Shown one piece after another: positions 23,282-36,679 of a stretch of 64,000 nt of DNA. Source of the DNA: Macrophomina tecta (taxonomy: Eukaryota > Ascomycota > Dothideomycetes > Botryosphaeriales > Botryosphaeriaceae); NCBI GenBank assembly GCA_024180945.1, contig JAKSGN010000007.1:3844001-3908000 (forward strand). Direction: 5' to 3'. The notes below the pieces were generated by a model. That model had not been told where the DNA came from and searched no databases. It saw only the letters and a list, made by a program, of their open reading frames with translations. Both the position numbers and the translations under genes were made by a program. Each line of letters opens with the position of its first letter. Position 1 is the first letter of the stretch.

Positions 23282-24219
23282 CTATCTTCTCCTCTAGTAG
23301 AAATTGCTCTAATTTCTACTAGAAGATATTATATTAGTACCTTATTAAAAAATCTTTAGTAAGGAAAAAGAGTGCACCTAATTACTATATAGAACATAGT
23401 ATTATATATTAGCTATAGGCATTGCGTAGTAAGGCGAATTAGCCTTATTACATAGCTATTACTATAAATAATAAATAAAGAATAATAAATTAATAGAAAA
23501 ATAAGAAAATATATCGCTAAGCGGTTATTAGTAATACTAGTAGTATACTATATATATAAAAAATATAGATAATAGTATATTAGCGCGGTTTTTTCTTTAT
23601 TATTAGGTATTATTACTATTAAGAATAATAGAAGTTAGCCTTATATAATAATACTAGCGAATATACTAATTAGTAACTTACGTATACTAATAATACTTAT
23701 AGGGCATAAGGTCATTTTTTTAATAGCTTTAATAGGTATAATAACCTTCTATATTTCTCTAGATTTTTATAGTTTAGATCTAGCTTTTTTTCTTTAACTA
23801 AAACGTCTTTAACTAATATTAACTCTTTTTATTACTTTTTTCTTCTAAATAACTATTACTATATAAACCTCTTTTAGCTTTATTTACTTAGGTTACTTTT
23901 ATAATAAGCTTCCGTAGATATCTATTACGGGTAATATAGTAAAGCTTCTTTTTTATCTTTAGCTATAGCCTAGTTTAGTAGTAGTATACTATATACGTTA
24001 TGTATACTACTAGGGCACGATATACTACTACGAGTATAAAGTATAGGTTAATTTTACGCCTATAAAGCTTCTTAGGGGGCTTTGCTAGATCTACTTTAAG
24101 AATCTACCCTATACTAAGTATAATTAATATACGAAGAGTAGTTATAAATATACTCTAGTAAATATACTTTTTTTCTACTTTTCTTATACTTTTTATATAC
24201 TTTTATACTACTTATACTT

Positions 24220-24633
24220 ATGACTAATAATAAAATTTATTTTTAGATTTCCCCTTAATTCTACTATACTACTAATTTACTATTATTCTATTATAATAGC
24301 TTCGATGGCGCTTCTAATAAGAAGGTACTAAAGTTTATAAAGAAAAATATACTTATGCTATATAAGTATACTAGTACGTTAGAAGAGGTAGTATTAGTAT
24401 ATAAAAAGTAAAAGGCGAAGAAGATTATAGCTACTAGTAGCTATAGTAACTAGTAGTATATGTATAATATATCGCGCTCGAAGAATTAGTAGCGTTATTA
24501 GACTAAACTAAATAGAATTAGCTTAATAAAGCTAACTAACGAAGTAGTAGATAAGAAGTTTAAGAATAAATATTTTATAAAAATATCTAATATAGATAAG
24601 AGATAGTTTTAATATAGCTTAAATATAAAATAA
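24220..24633 (+). pseudogene. Antisense frame in the 3' region of gypsy element B1
   Basis: On the strand opposite to gag-pol, an ATG at 24220 opens a 137-codon frame without indels, interrupted only by TAG and TAA. Readable pieces are MTNNKIYF, YNSFDGAS, LEEVVLVYKK, SLIKLTNEVV and FKNKYFIKISN. The second copy in B2 (57789-58202) has the same length and frame. It lies between the chromodomain end of pol and the 3' LTR. The product is not recognised. A real former gene is inferred from frame conservation in two copies; chance openness after RIP is possible. Confidence 0.5.
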
Positions 24634-27600
24634 ATACTTCTTTAGGGCCCTTCTTTATAAATTAAGTATTTTCTTTAATATTTCTTCTTATTCTTTAATT
24701 CTAGAAGGCGCCCTCGCCGTAGCTTACTTATAGTCTATATTCTATCTACGTTTCGCTTGTATTTTAGCTAGGCGTTTTAGAAAATAGGGTTTTCTTTAAG
24801 ATAATTCTATAAAAGCTTTTTATAATTATCTAGCTTCTCTTTCTACTTCTACTTATTATATTTATAGGGCTAGCTAAGTTATTTAAGTAGGTATTACCTT
24901 AGTAGTTTTTTTTTATAGGCTACTATAGCTTTAACTTTTTAGTATCTACTATCGTCGATTTCTTCGACTAGTAGTAGTTAGAATCCTAGCCTTATCGTAT
25001 AAACTTCTAGTAATATAACGTTAAAAATAGTATATAGCTAGGATATAGATTATAGTAGATCTAAGTAGTAGACCTAAAAGCTAATCTTCTTTAGAATCTA
25101 GAATAGTCCTAGGTAACGATTATCGAGTTTCTTATAAGGCTATTTAGTTTTAATATTTCTTACTAAGAGAAGGACTAGTTATCTAATATTAAAATATATT
25201 TTAGTTTAGTTCTAGTTATAATATTTCGTTTAGAGCTTCTAGAAGTATTTAAGGAATTTTGCCGTCGATTTCTATACTTTTTATATACTTTTTACGTGCT
25301 TTTTAGCTACTTCGGCTAATTTAGTTAGGGAATTTCTATTAAGGTTATTCTAAATCCCGTTCTAGAAGTTAGGTTCTACCCCCGTATCTAGTTAAACTAG
25401 TGCGAAGCCTATAGAAAAGTAGATTTTCTAGTTATAGACGTATAAAGTCTACTAGAGAAGCTTTATCTAGTCTAACTAGTTTTAAAAGATATAATAGTAT
25501 AGATATATCTCTAACTTCTAATTTTATCTCTCTATTTAGCCGTCTATTTATGGGTAAAAGAAGATACTTAGTCTATACTTAATTCTAAGATTATAGTATA
25601 ATTTACTCTAGAACTAGCTCGTAAACGTTAAGCCCCTATTTAAGACTAGGCTATTAGGCAGCCTAAATTATATAAAGATATTATTTTTAATAAGATTTAT
25701 AAGTATTACTCTATTAATCGTCTTTCTAACTAGTAAGTAACGTATATATTTAGTAAAATAGTTAATAAGTATAAGAACTATATTATATACTTAACTATCT
25801 TGCCCTACGAATTCTAGTAAGTCCGTAATAAAATTAAGAGAGTAGTATTTATAGAGTTAAGTAGCTACTAGTAGTAGCTATAATAATCTATATAACTTAT
25901 ATTAGCGAGCCTTATTACGTTAATAGATATCGTAGTTTTATATATATTTTCTAACGTTTATAGTAATATCTTTTTAGTAGTACTTTCTAGAAAATACCTT
26001 CTAGGTATGGCAAATACTATAATAGCTACTACTTAAATTATTATAATTTCTAAGTAGAATTTCCTTATATAGCGAAGTATATTTTAGTATATATATTCAT
26101 TCTTTATAGCGTAGGAGTCCTTACTTGTCGATTATATATTAATTATATATTAAAAGTATCCTTTTTATAAGCTATTCTTATATGTCTATATAAAAGGTGT
26201 CCCTTTATTACTTAGTATGAATAAAATTAACTAATAATTTAGAAGTAGCTTTAAATACTATTTTAATTATAGTAGCTACTATTACTATAAACTAAGATAC
26301 GAAGCTTTATACTAAGCTCGTACTAGCTCTCTCGTAGTAAGTATATACTAGAGATACTAGATTCTTATAAGCGAACTTATCGTACTTCTTATAAGTAATG
26401 AAATAGACTAAGATAGTTCGATAATTACTACTATCATTTATACGTAGGTTTCTCTCGTACTCTTAGCTGGGGTTTTTAGTAGTATATAGAGGTTCTTCTA
26501 ACTCCTAAATCTAGAGTTTACGTTATAGTATAGGTAATATAGTATTAAGATAGATACGCTTATTACTCTTCTTAAAGCTAAGGGCGTAGTTTAAATACCT
26601 TAAAAAAGTATCCGCTAGATTAGACTTACCCGGCTTATATTTAATATTAAAATTAAATTTAGCTAAGACTTTAGTGTACTAAGTCTATCGAGCCGTAAGG
26701 CTCTTAGTTATTATAAAATAATATAGATTATTATAATTAAATAATACCCGTATCAGTATTTATATATATACTAGATAAGGCCTCTAATACTTAAAGTACT
26801 ATATAATCGCGTAGAGTTTTTTATCATAGGTATTGTACTATATTTTAGTACTAGTAAACTTATAGCTAAAATATATAATAGAGTACTAATAGCGCTAGTT
26901 ATTCTCTCTATCTAGTAGTTAGAGAAGAATATCATCGTAGATATAGTCTAATACATTAGTAATTAGTATAACTAGAAGACTTAAATTATAGTATTATAAT
27001 ATAGAAACCTACGTAAAGTATACTTTTAGCCTACTAAACGTCTATTTTACCTCTATAGGCTATTTCTAAGGCTTATACTATTTAGTTAGTCTTTTTTTTA
27101 GTGCTTATTTAGTCTCTAGATTAGAATCTTAGGCTACTTCTTTTAGTAAGCTAGTTAGTAGTTAAACTACTATAGAGTAATTCTATATAAAGCGCCTATA
27201 GAAGTTAGTAAAGCCTAGAAAAATCTAAATATTATAGTAGCTTTATAACTCTAGCTAGTTCTTAATAGCTTTAACTCTTATGGGGTCTATAATAACCCCC
27301 TAGGGGGTAACGATAAAGCCTAGAAACTCGACGTACTTTATATAAAAGCTATATTTAGACGGTTTTACATAGAGGTTCTAATTATATAATCTTTAGAGAA
27401 TACGTTTAATATACTTAATATACTAAGACTTATCTACTAAGTATATAAGTATATTATCTAAGTATACTATGTAAATCGTATCTACTAGGCCTCCTAGGGC
27501 TTAGTAGATATATAACTAGAAGGTTATAGATATGTTAATTAAGCTAAATAGTATAACTAAATACTTATAATACCCGTAACGCGTTTTAAATACTATTTTT

Positions 27601-28078
27601 TACTTATTACCTTTCTTTATGCGGATTTAGTAATAAGTATCGCGTAGGTCTAGTTTAGTAAAGATCTTTACGGTGCTTAGGCGGTCTAGTAGCTTACCTA
27701 CTAGTAGTATAGAATAGTTATTTTTAACCGTAACCTTATTTAGGCCCCTATAATTTACGTATAACCGTATAGTACTATTTACCTTAGAAATAAAAAGAAT
27801 AGGCGCGCCTATAGATAACTTACTATATCTAATCTACCCCCGTTCTAAGGCCTTATTAATATATTTTCTAAAAATCCATAGTTCAGATTAAAAGAGTCTA
27901 TATAGAGGTATTAATAGTAGTTTAAAATCTATAATAAGATTAATAGTATAATTAAACTTAGTATATTACAATAGCTTAGTAGTTTATTTATTTAAAAATA
28001 TGTCTAAATACTCTCTATAAGTATTTAAAATTTTATTATAGACCTTCTTAGCCATTTTAGCTAGTAGTATATCTACTA

Positions 28079-28278
28079 TACTAGGATCCACTTTCTAAAT
28101 GGATTAAGGCCTTATAGAACTTCGGAAATAAGATATATAAAAGTAGTTAATTATTATTAAAACGCCTTTCGATAGCGGCTATTTATCTATGCTATACTAT
28201 CTTTCTTTTCTAGGCGGCTCGAGGCCGCTACTATTTTTAGAAAAAAATCTTCTTCTTACTAACTATCATATTCTAATA
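28079..28278 (-). repeat. 3' LTR of gypsy element C
   Basis: 200 bp from TACTAGGATCCACTTTC to CATATTCTAATA; partner LTR at 56396-56595 has the same length and differs mainly by transitions. The target duplication TACTA precedes it. Confidence 0.88.
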
Positions 28279-28579
28279 TCTAGGTAGATGGATTTTAATA
28301 GATTATAATCTATTATAGTTTTTAGATACGGAAAGTTAATTAGAGAGAAAAAGAAAGCTAGAGAAATAAAAAAAAAGAAAAGAAAAAATAAATTTTTTAT
28401 ATTACTTTTTTTATCTATTATCTTCTTCTAAAGCGTTATGACTTAAAAACTAAAAAGAAAAGGACTTTTTTTTTTTTTTTTTATATATACCCTAGATCTT
28501 CGTATCGCCGTACTAGTCTATAGAAGGTACTAATAAGAAAGAAAAGACAAAGAAAATACTTTATAGTAGGGCGGGGATT

Positions 28580-31520
28580 TTCTTCTTCTAAATCAGTAGT
28601 TTAATCGTTATACTTAGAACGGGTTTTTTCTCTTAGAGAAAGAGAAAACGATCGCTAGTAGCTAGCGATTTTACTTTAAGTTCATTATTAAAGATTAAGA
28701 TAATTTTATTTAGCTTAGCTTTCTTTAGTGTTTCCTAGAATAAATAAAATTTTAGCGGTATTAAGCGTTTCTTATTTCTAGGTATCTCTAGCTCCGGCTA
28801 GCATTTCTTCTTATTAGTATAGAAGTGCTATCTAATTATAGTACGTTAGTTAATATCGCGTTATATAGCATGCTTATAACGCTTTAGAAATATAAACTAA
28901 GCTTCTAGAGCTCGAAGCTCTTAGATTAGCGAAATATTCTTTTAATTTATAAAGTATTATAACGCCTCTTATATTCTATCTTTCGGGAAGATCTTTCTCG
29001 TAACCTTAGAAATTACTACGCTAAAGTTAAGAGTATCTGTGGCGTAATCTTTAGTTATAGTATTAAAGCTATTCTATAGAATATTCTTTTATAACTCGAG
29101 TCCGCTACGAAGGGCTTTAATATTATACTTTAGATAATTCTAAGTAAGTATATTTATAACTCGGCTTACGTATTTTATAAGAAATACTAGTATCTCTTTC
29201 TAGCGCTCGATCTATACTTTTATAGCTACGAATATAGTTTATTTAACCCTCTCTAGAATTTTAGTCGCTTAGGCGATTTATTAGAAGGTAACTCGGTATA
29301 TAAATTCTAGATATCTAATAGAAGCTAAATTTTCTTCTATTCTTAGAAGCTCTTTTAACTCATTATTAATCTTAGATCTAGTCTTTTTTTATAGGGGCGG
29401 TATTAGGATCTTTATCACTTTATTATTATTATTTAGGTCTAAGGGGTTCTTCTTCTCGAGGTGAATAGTTATCTTTATAGTTATAGTCTTTATAGTTCTT
29501 TATAACTTCTCTATAAATGCCCTCTTAGTTATAATATAAATTTTATATTTCTTTACACTCTTAATAAGAGATCTACTAGGAGAGTCGCTATTATTATAGG
29601 TAATAAAATAGTTTATAGTTAAAGAAACTGCGTTATAAATAGTAGCTCTTATAGCCTAAAGAAAGTTCTTCTATACTTATTAATTTAGTATATACGTTAG
29701 CTTTTCTATAATAGCGATATTTTTATCGTGGTAGACCTTACTTCTTTTTAGTATCTTAATATTAACGACGTCGCTTAGCTTCTCTATAGTAACCTTATCG
29801 GGCGGAGGAATATTAATTATAGAAAGACGTTTTATAATATTAGTAGAGTATTTTAGCGACGTCGTATTTCTAATTAAACTAGGGCGGGCTACTATTTTAC
29901 GTATTTTCTACTAGTAGCTTTATTAATTTAGATATATTAGGAACTTCTTATTAAATCTAAAGGGGTAGTCTTCTTTCTTATATCTAGCGAGGATCTTCTA
30001 ATAAGCAGTTTTATAAGTAATAGAAGAATTAAACCGCTCTAGATTAATCTTATGAACTAGCTTAGATAGAAATAGTATATTAAAGTTATTATAGCTATAT
30101 AGTCCTACAGTCTTATAATTAAAATTATATTAGAGGCGAGTCTTTTTAGCTATCTAGATAGCGCTCTTATTTATTAATTTAATTAATAACTAAAAGCCTG
30201 CGGAGCCGATATAAACGTAGCTATTATATATACTAAAGATTATCTTAATATCGTTCGAGGATTACTAGATAAGGGCTAGCTTTCTAAGAGACTTTATCGT
30301 AACTAAGAGACCGCTAATAGTAGTAAAATTTCTAGGCTAGAGCTTATATAGATATTATAATAAAATAATTCTAGTTTAGAGTACTATACGAATAACCTAG
30401 TAGGCTAAATTACTACTTAGAATAACGTTCTCGGGCGGGAGATTATTAGTTATAATAATTATATTAGTATTATATAGTTTTATTAAATATAGTTCTTTAT
30501 ATTTCGCTATTTTCTTTTATATTATTACCCGTCATACTACTTCTTACGAATAGTTATTACTAAAATACTATATATTCTTCTTAGCGGAATAGAAGGAAGG
30601 GGAGATCTCTTTATCTATCGTCTTTAGTAGCGCTATATCGGGATTAGAGAAGGTTAAGCATGTAAATACTAGTAATTTTATTAGTTATTTAGATAGAATA
30701 TTACTCTACGTGCTATAAGGGGGGTCTTAGAAAAGTTCTTAGGGAAATTTAGCTTTCTCTTTGTTAAATTTGTCTAATCTAGTATTTTATAAGGTAATTT
30801 TATTTAGTAGTACCGCTAAGACCGATCTTTTAAGATTATAGAAGCGTAGTAACTAGAAGAGATAGCTCTAGAATATTATTTTAGCGAGGGCGAGAGAACT
30901 AATATAGATAGCTATTAGTTTTAAATCGTTATCTATAGGATTAGTTAATTTAAGAAAGCGGGCGAACCTTTTATTATTATAATAGAAGTTAAGAATCGCC
31001 TATAGATTAGTTTTAGAGGTAAGGATTCGCTAAATATAGTTTAGAAAATATTTTAGGTTATAGTACCTATCTTTTAGATTAAGAAAGCCTAGGTAATAGT
31101 AGTTAATAAGGCGTATAATCGACCGTATAATTATTTTATAAAGATTAAGGGGGGCGATTAAAGTAAGAGATTATTTAAAAATATTAATAGTTATCTTAAC
31201 GATCGCCTTCTCTTAGGTAATAGCGCTAATTCCGATAGAAAGATCGGTAATCGCTTAGAAGATTTAGCGTTTCTAGGTTCTATATATAGCGTCGCGCGCG
31301 GCTAGAAGTTTAAAAGGGAGGGCGGTTATAAGCTACTTATTCATTATAGTCTCGTCTAGGGCGAGCTAGAAGTCGAAATACTCGATAAGAAGCTATAAAA
31401 TATTATTAAAGTTATAAAAGCTTATAGAATTATTCGCTATAAAATAATCCGGCCTTTAGGCGCGGATTATATTAATAATTAAGTAAGTAATAGGGAAACG
31501 GAGCATCTCTAATAAGGCTA
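28580..31520 (-). pseudogene. Long post-pol reading frame of element C, main part
   Basis: On the minus strand a single frame runs for roughly 980 codons with no indel. It is interrupted only by TAA and TAG codons; I saw no TGA in the stretch I read. The N-terminal continuation lies at 48,214-48,720 across the insertion of E, and the frame matches when E and one GTAAG copy are removed. Readable pieces include LIEYFDF, LITALPFKLLAARDAIY, NPDIALLKTIDKEISPSFYS, NNLPPENVILSSNLAY, ARYKKEDYPFRFNKKF and ATDTLNFSVVISKVTRKIFP. The last third is rich in Glu, Lys, Leu and Ile and looks helical. I recognise no family. It lies on the same strand as pol, after the chromodomain, where envelope-like or extra ORFs sit in some LTR elements, but nothing here indicates an envelope. 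Confidence 0.6.
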
Positions 31521-31525
31521 GTAAG

Positions 31526-32303
31526 TATAACAGCGGCCTCTTCTACTAGGCTTTAAAATCGCCTAGTAGAGTTAGGTAGCTAAAGGTTTTCCCTAAAGAA
31601 TAAGAGAAGAATAAAGAATTAGAACGATAGTAGTAATTACATAATAATATCGATATGTAGTGTGCGTTAGGCTTATTACCTCTAATAGGGTTGTATTAAA
31701 ACTTTAAGTTAACTATAAAGGTTATAGTACTATTTAATAAGTGTGTTTATATACTATAGAAAAATTATAGCGATCTAGATCGATATAGCTAGATTAAAGT
31801 AGCTGGATTAATAGTATTAGATTATTAATCTTAGATTAGGTTAATCTAGGTGGGCCCTATAGGTCCTACGTAACTCGGGCGCTAAAGCCCGTTTCCTAGA
31901 ATCCGACTTCTATATTAGTTAAGGAAGTATTCTACCGCTAGACTATCATTTCTTAGACTGTATAAGTTATTCGACTTTCTCCCGTCCGTTTCTCTTAGCT
32001 TAAAGTCGGTTTTTAGAATTTATAACTTCTCCCTTATAGGCGTTCTTTTTCTACGGGAGTTTACCTAGTCTATATTCTCGTAGTCTTACTATACCGCGTA
32101 GGCGTTGCTCCCGTATAGGCTTTTATTACTATCTTATCTAGGCCCGTATGCGCCGCCTTCTCTTAAGGCTAGTTTTCCCGTACAGGCGTACTAGTAGTAC
32201 GGCTCTATCATTTCTATAGGTTTCTAGCCCCTACGGTGCCTTTTCCCGTACGGGCCTTCCGCCCGTAGGGTTATAAAGCCCTTATTCTCTAGGGTTCGTA
32301 ATA
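31526..32303 (-). repeat. 3' LTR of gypsy element E
   Basis: 778 bp, preceded by the GTAAG duplication and followed by the reverse complement of a polypurine tract (CTATCCCCCCTC at 32304-32315). It matches the LTRs at 33777, 41339 and 47432. Confidence 0.9.
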
Positions 32304-32408
32304 CTATCCCCCCTCTTAAGAATCTTCGGCCCGAAGATTTATTCATCTATTTATATCTTAGGCTTTCTTCATTTTCTTATTTTTTTTTTTTACTATAAGC
32401 CTCCCACC

Positions 32409-33053
32409 ATGCCTTCGAAACGAAAGCGCGATTTATAGAAGACTAAGCGTAAGTCTCTAGATACGAAGATTAATTTACTAGATATCGCAATATCTATTTC
32501 TTATTCGTAGTTTTTACTTCTAAACGCCCAGCGAAAGGCGGAGGAGCCTAAGGTAGTATACTAGATAGCCTTAGGTTTTTCTTATTATAGCGAATGTTGT
32601 CGTGCTAGGCATACTAGTTATAATACTAGCGGTCTTAAGAACTTTAATTATTAGTTCTTCTTTAGTAGTCTCGCTAGTCTACTAACTCTTTCTCTAGTTA
32701 AGCATCTTCGTCGTGTCTTAGATAAGGCGCGCTTGGAACATGCTACTTTCGAGAATTAGCTTTAAAAGGTGGCCTCCGGTCTTTCTCGTACTAAAAAATA
32801 GTAGGAGTTACTCGAGCATCGTACTACCCTAATATTATAGTGTAAGTCGGACGCGATCGATATACTTAGGAAGTTAGAAGCGTTAGAGGCTAGAAATACC
32901 TCTAACCCTAAAAATACTAAGGAGAAGCGGTCGTCGAAGCGTTTACGTAGCGCTATCTTAGCTAGTAACGCTATAGAGTCGTTCTAGTCTATTAGGTCTC
33001 TTAGCATTAGTTTGGGTTCTACGCCTCCCGAGGGTTCCGGCCTAGTTAATTAG
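32409..33053 (+). pseudogene. Antisense frame in the 3' region of gypsy element E
   Basis: Plus-strand frame, opposite to the E gag-pol. It starts with ATG at 32409 (context CCCACCATG) just inside the 3' LTR and polypurine tract, and runs 214 codons without indels. In-frame TAG/TAA codons are all explainable as former CAG, CAA or TGG. Readable pieces are MPSKRKRDL, KTKRKSLDTKINLLDIAIS, LLLNAQRKAEEPKVVY, FFFSSLASLLTLSLVK, KSDAIDILRKLEALEARNTS and SLGSTPPEGSGLVN. It is basic and probably helical, with a Cys/His cluster early on (ECCRARHTS). The copy in D (40589-41233, minus) has identical length. The product was not recognised. Confidence 0.55.
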
Positions 33054-33776
33054 GCGCGGTTATCTTCGTTTTCTAACTTCGATTTTAGGTCCTTCGTATA
33101 CGACGAGTCGGCGGTATTAGTCGATCTAGGTTTCGGTAATAGAACTTATTAATAAGCTCTTAATAGTCGTAGAATTCTAATAGTTTCTAGGTATTATCCT
33201 AGTCTCCTTTCTATTTAAGAAGGTATCGAAATTAACCGTTAATATAGCCGCTATCTAGGACTTATTCTACATTCTAGTCTATATTTTCGTCGGCGTTTAG
33301 ATTTTCTGGTAGCATTTCTTTCGTTTAGCGTAATGGCGCGGCGTTTTCTGGTATCAGTTCGAGGAGTAAGACGTGAAATATAGAATATATTCGCATAGTA
33401 TTAGGTAATCTAAGGCGGAAATTAACCTTTCTAATCTATTCTTTAATTTCGAATGGTCTGATTTTCTTAAAGTCTAATTTATTATTCGGCTATTTTGTCT
33501 TAATATTTTTTCTAAGAAGGTAAACTTTATTCTTCTTCTTTAGCTTTAGTATCTTCTAGTGCCGTCTATTGTAGTATCTACCTATTTATAGGGCTACGAA
33601 CTCGAGGTCTAGGTATAGTTATTTATAGAGTGCCTTTAGCTAGTCTACTTTAAGAATTTCTTTTTAGGCTAGGAATTCGCTTGGTATTAGCTCTTTATAA
33701 GCTATGGGCTCGTAACCGTAATTAGCGTAGAACGGGGATTCTTGCGTAGCTAACGCTTTCGAGCTATTATATGCGA

Positions 33777-34554
33777 TATTACGAACCCTAGAGGACAAGG
33801 GCTTTATAACCCTACGGGCGGAAGGCCCGTATGGGAAAAGGTACTATAGGGGCTAGAAACCTATAGAAACGATAGAGCCGTACTACTAGTACACCCGCAC
33901 GGGAAAACCAGCCTTAAGAGAAGGCAGCGCGTACGGGCCTAGGTAAAGTAGTAATAGAAGCCCGTATAAGAAGCGACGCCCACGCGGTATAGTAAGACTA
34001 TAAGGATATAGACTAGGTAAACTCCCGTAGAAGAAGAACGCCTATAAGAAAGAAGTTACGAATCCTAAAAACCGGCTTCGAGCTAAGAGAAACGAACGGG
34101 AGAAAGTTGGATAACTTATACGGTCTAAGAAATGATAGTCTAGCGGTAGAATACTTTTTTAACCAATATAGAAGTCGGATTCTAGGAAACGAGCTTTAGC
34201 GCCCGAGTTATATAGGACCTATAGGGCCTACCTAGATTAATCTAATCTAAGATTAATAATCTAATACCATTAATCTAGCTACTTTAATCTAGCTATATCG
34301 ATCTAGATTACTATAATTTTTCTATAGTATATAAATATACTTATTAGATAGTACTATAACCTTCGTAGTTAACTTAAAGTTCTAATATAACTCTATTAGA
34401 GGTAATAAGCCTAACGCGCACTACGTATCGATATATTACGTAATTACTACTATTGTTTTAATTCTTTACCCTTCTCTTATTCTTTAGGGAAAACCTTTAG
34501 CTATCTAACCCTACTAGGCGATTCTAAAGCCTAGTAGAAGAGGCTGCCGTTATA
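33777..34554 (+). repeat. 5' LTR of gypsy element D
   Basis: 778 bp from TATTACGAACCC to GCCGTTATA. It contains a tRNA-like segment at about 34,134-34,193. Internal element sequence follows directly. Confidence 0.92.
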
Positions 34555-34639
34555 CTTTAACTACTATTCTTATAAGGGAGGGCAGTTCCGAGAAGAGGAA
34601 TACTTAATAATAAAGATAGTATTACCCGACACTTAACGC

Positions 34640-36600
34640 TAACTAAGTAATATAATAAATGACGTCGATATAAATAATAACAGTTTTCTATAGCCAACTA
34701 TAGCCGACCTCTTTTAGGTTATTTAAGACATGTAAGGCTAGATTAGTGAACTACGTAGATAACTCTAGGAGTAGACTAATGAGAATACCTAGCTCTATTA
34801 ATAAATAGGCGAGCTTCGTAACTAAGCTATTCCGACGACCCTTACCCCGGTACCCGTTTATACTCTGGTATTAACAACGACTTAACCTCCTAATAGAAGC
34901 ACGAAGACGGCTAAGCTAAATCTATTCTACGGTAATCGAAAGAAGCTCTAGACCTTTCTTTTATAACTTAACTTATACTTCTTCTTTAACTCTAGAGACT
35001 TCTCTACTAACGATAAAAAGGTAATATTCGCTACTACCTACCTTCGCGATATTACGGTATAGTAGTTCGAGCCCTACCTTAGAGACCGAATAGAGAAAGA
35101 ACCGGAAGTACGTAAAGAGGATATAAAGAAAGTCTTTAATAGCTATAAGTACTTTATAACCTAAATTAAGTAAAGCTTCGGAGACCTCGACGAGGTTAAT
35201 AAGGCCCGACGAGCCGTTATAAACATCTACTAGAAGACTTTAGTAGCAGACTATACTATAGAATTCTAAAAGGCCGTAGCGTATCTAGATAACTAGTCCG
35301 ACCGCGCCCTTATAGACTACTACTACCGAGAACTTAAGGAAAGGGTTAAAGACTAACTTATAATATAAGACGATTCTAAGACCCTAGATAAGCTTATTAA
35401 GCTAGCTATTAAATGCGATAATCGCCTCTTCGAGCGCCAATCCGAGAAGTATAAGGTAAACTACGGGGCTAATACTTCGCGCCCAGCGCGCCCTAGATAT
35501 ACTTAGAAAGGAGAAGATGCTATAGAGCTAGATAATATTAATCGCCGGAATAACCCACCTAAAAGGGATAGCTACTATAGGGAAAAGAATAACGGCTATA
35601 AGGGAAAATGACGTAAAAAATAGACCCTAGAGTAAAAATAAAGGTTCGAAAAAGAACTATACGTCTACTACGGTAAGACTTAGGAAAAGATATACTACTA
35701 CCTTAAAAAGAATAAATAAGTCTCGGCTACAACGTAAGAACTAGAAAGCCGAGAAGTCTCTATAGTTACTAAGTAAGAAAACCCCTTCGCCGAATTTAAT
35801 AAGCGATGCGAAGAAAGCTAGAGCCCCGAGTATTAGAAGCTTAGCTAGATAGCCTACTATAATAATAACTATACTACTTACTAGAGCGATAAGGACGCTA
35901 TAGGCTAATACTCTAAGAAGCTATAATACGTTAATACGACCCTAAGAATAGAGGAAGAGCTTATTAAAGCCTTTTCTAATGACGAGGACCTAGTTAATAG
36001 CGATACGAGGGAACTATACGACAGCACCCTAGAGTTAAGTATAACCGATAATAAGTAATAGTAGGACGAAGCTATACTTATAAGAATAACCGAATACCTA
36101 ACCCGATACGGAGAGACACGCCACGTTACTAATAGCCTAGAGCCTACGGTTACCTAGATTCTAGGCCCTATAATTAACCTCGGGACGCAGCAATATAAGG
36201 TATAGTAAGAAAAAGTATACGCACGCGTATAGTAAGACGACACCTAGAACTCCTAAAAAGAATTACTACTCGAGACAGCCGACGAACTCGCATCTTAGCT
36301 AGAGAACGAGGCATAAGGGGCACAACGGCGGTAAGACCTATAATACCTCCGCGATATAGCCTATACCCTCTGCTAGTACGGTATAGTAACTAGGGATAGG
36401 GGCACCTTATAATAGATACTCTACGAAAAATACGACATGCCTACCTTCTAGTATTAGGTCCGAAATGGGTGGATCTACTAGAGATGACTAATTAAACACG
36501 GTAGATAGATATAATAGAAAGATACGCTAATTCTAGTAAACGAATAGAACGAATATATCCGCTGCGAAATAACGGAACGATTAATATTAAAAAACTAGAC
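34640..36600 (+). pseudogene. gag region of gypsy element D
   Basis: Decayed gag reading on the plus strand. A former zinc knuckle can be recognised at 35,656-35,705, read as YVYYGKT-stop-EKIYYYLKKNK, where tyrosines and a stop stand at positions expected to be Cys, Gly or His in a CCHC box. TGT to TAT and TGG/CAG to TAG fit RIP. Gag would form the virus-like particle core. The boundaries are approximate because nearly every start candidate is compromised. Confidence 0.6.
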
Positions 36601-36679
36601 GGCTCCCCTAGATAGGGACCCTAGGAGGGGCCATTAAATAGGTCTCTTAACTAGGTTACACGTATAGCGAACGGAATTA

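Larger units (their letters stand above)
23089..28078 (-). mobile_element. Ty3/gypsy chromovirus B1, 3' portion (interrupted)
   Basis: This minus-strand element starts with its 3' LTR (23089-23281, 193 bp) and polypurine tract. Reading upstream on the minus strand come an antisense frame, a chromodomain/integrase tail (about 24,700-25,400), integrase (25,500-26,400), and RNase H and reverse transcriptase (RT block near 27,590-27,870). It is interrupted at 28,078 by element C, continues at 56,601-56,657, is interrupted again by B2 and resumes at 63,831. It is more heavily RIP-mutated than B2, its close relative, consistent with being the oldest layer of the stack. Confidence 0.85.

Noticed and set aside
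28580..31520. An envelope gene making element C retrovirus-like
   Set aside because: The long frame shows no signal peptide, transmembrane segment or fusion-type motif that I can identify. The location alone is not enough.
34134..34193. A genuine tRNA-Gly gene in the LTR
   Set aside because: The D-arm matches well, but the anticodon stem does not pair and the B box is degenerate. Kept only as a tRNA-like segment in the findings.
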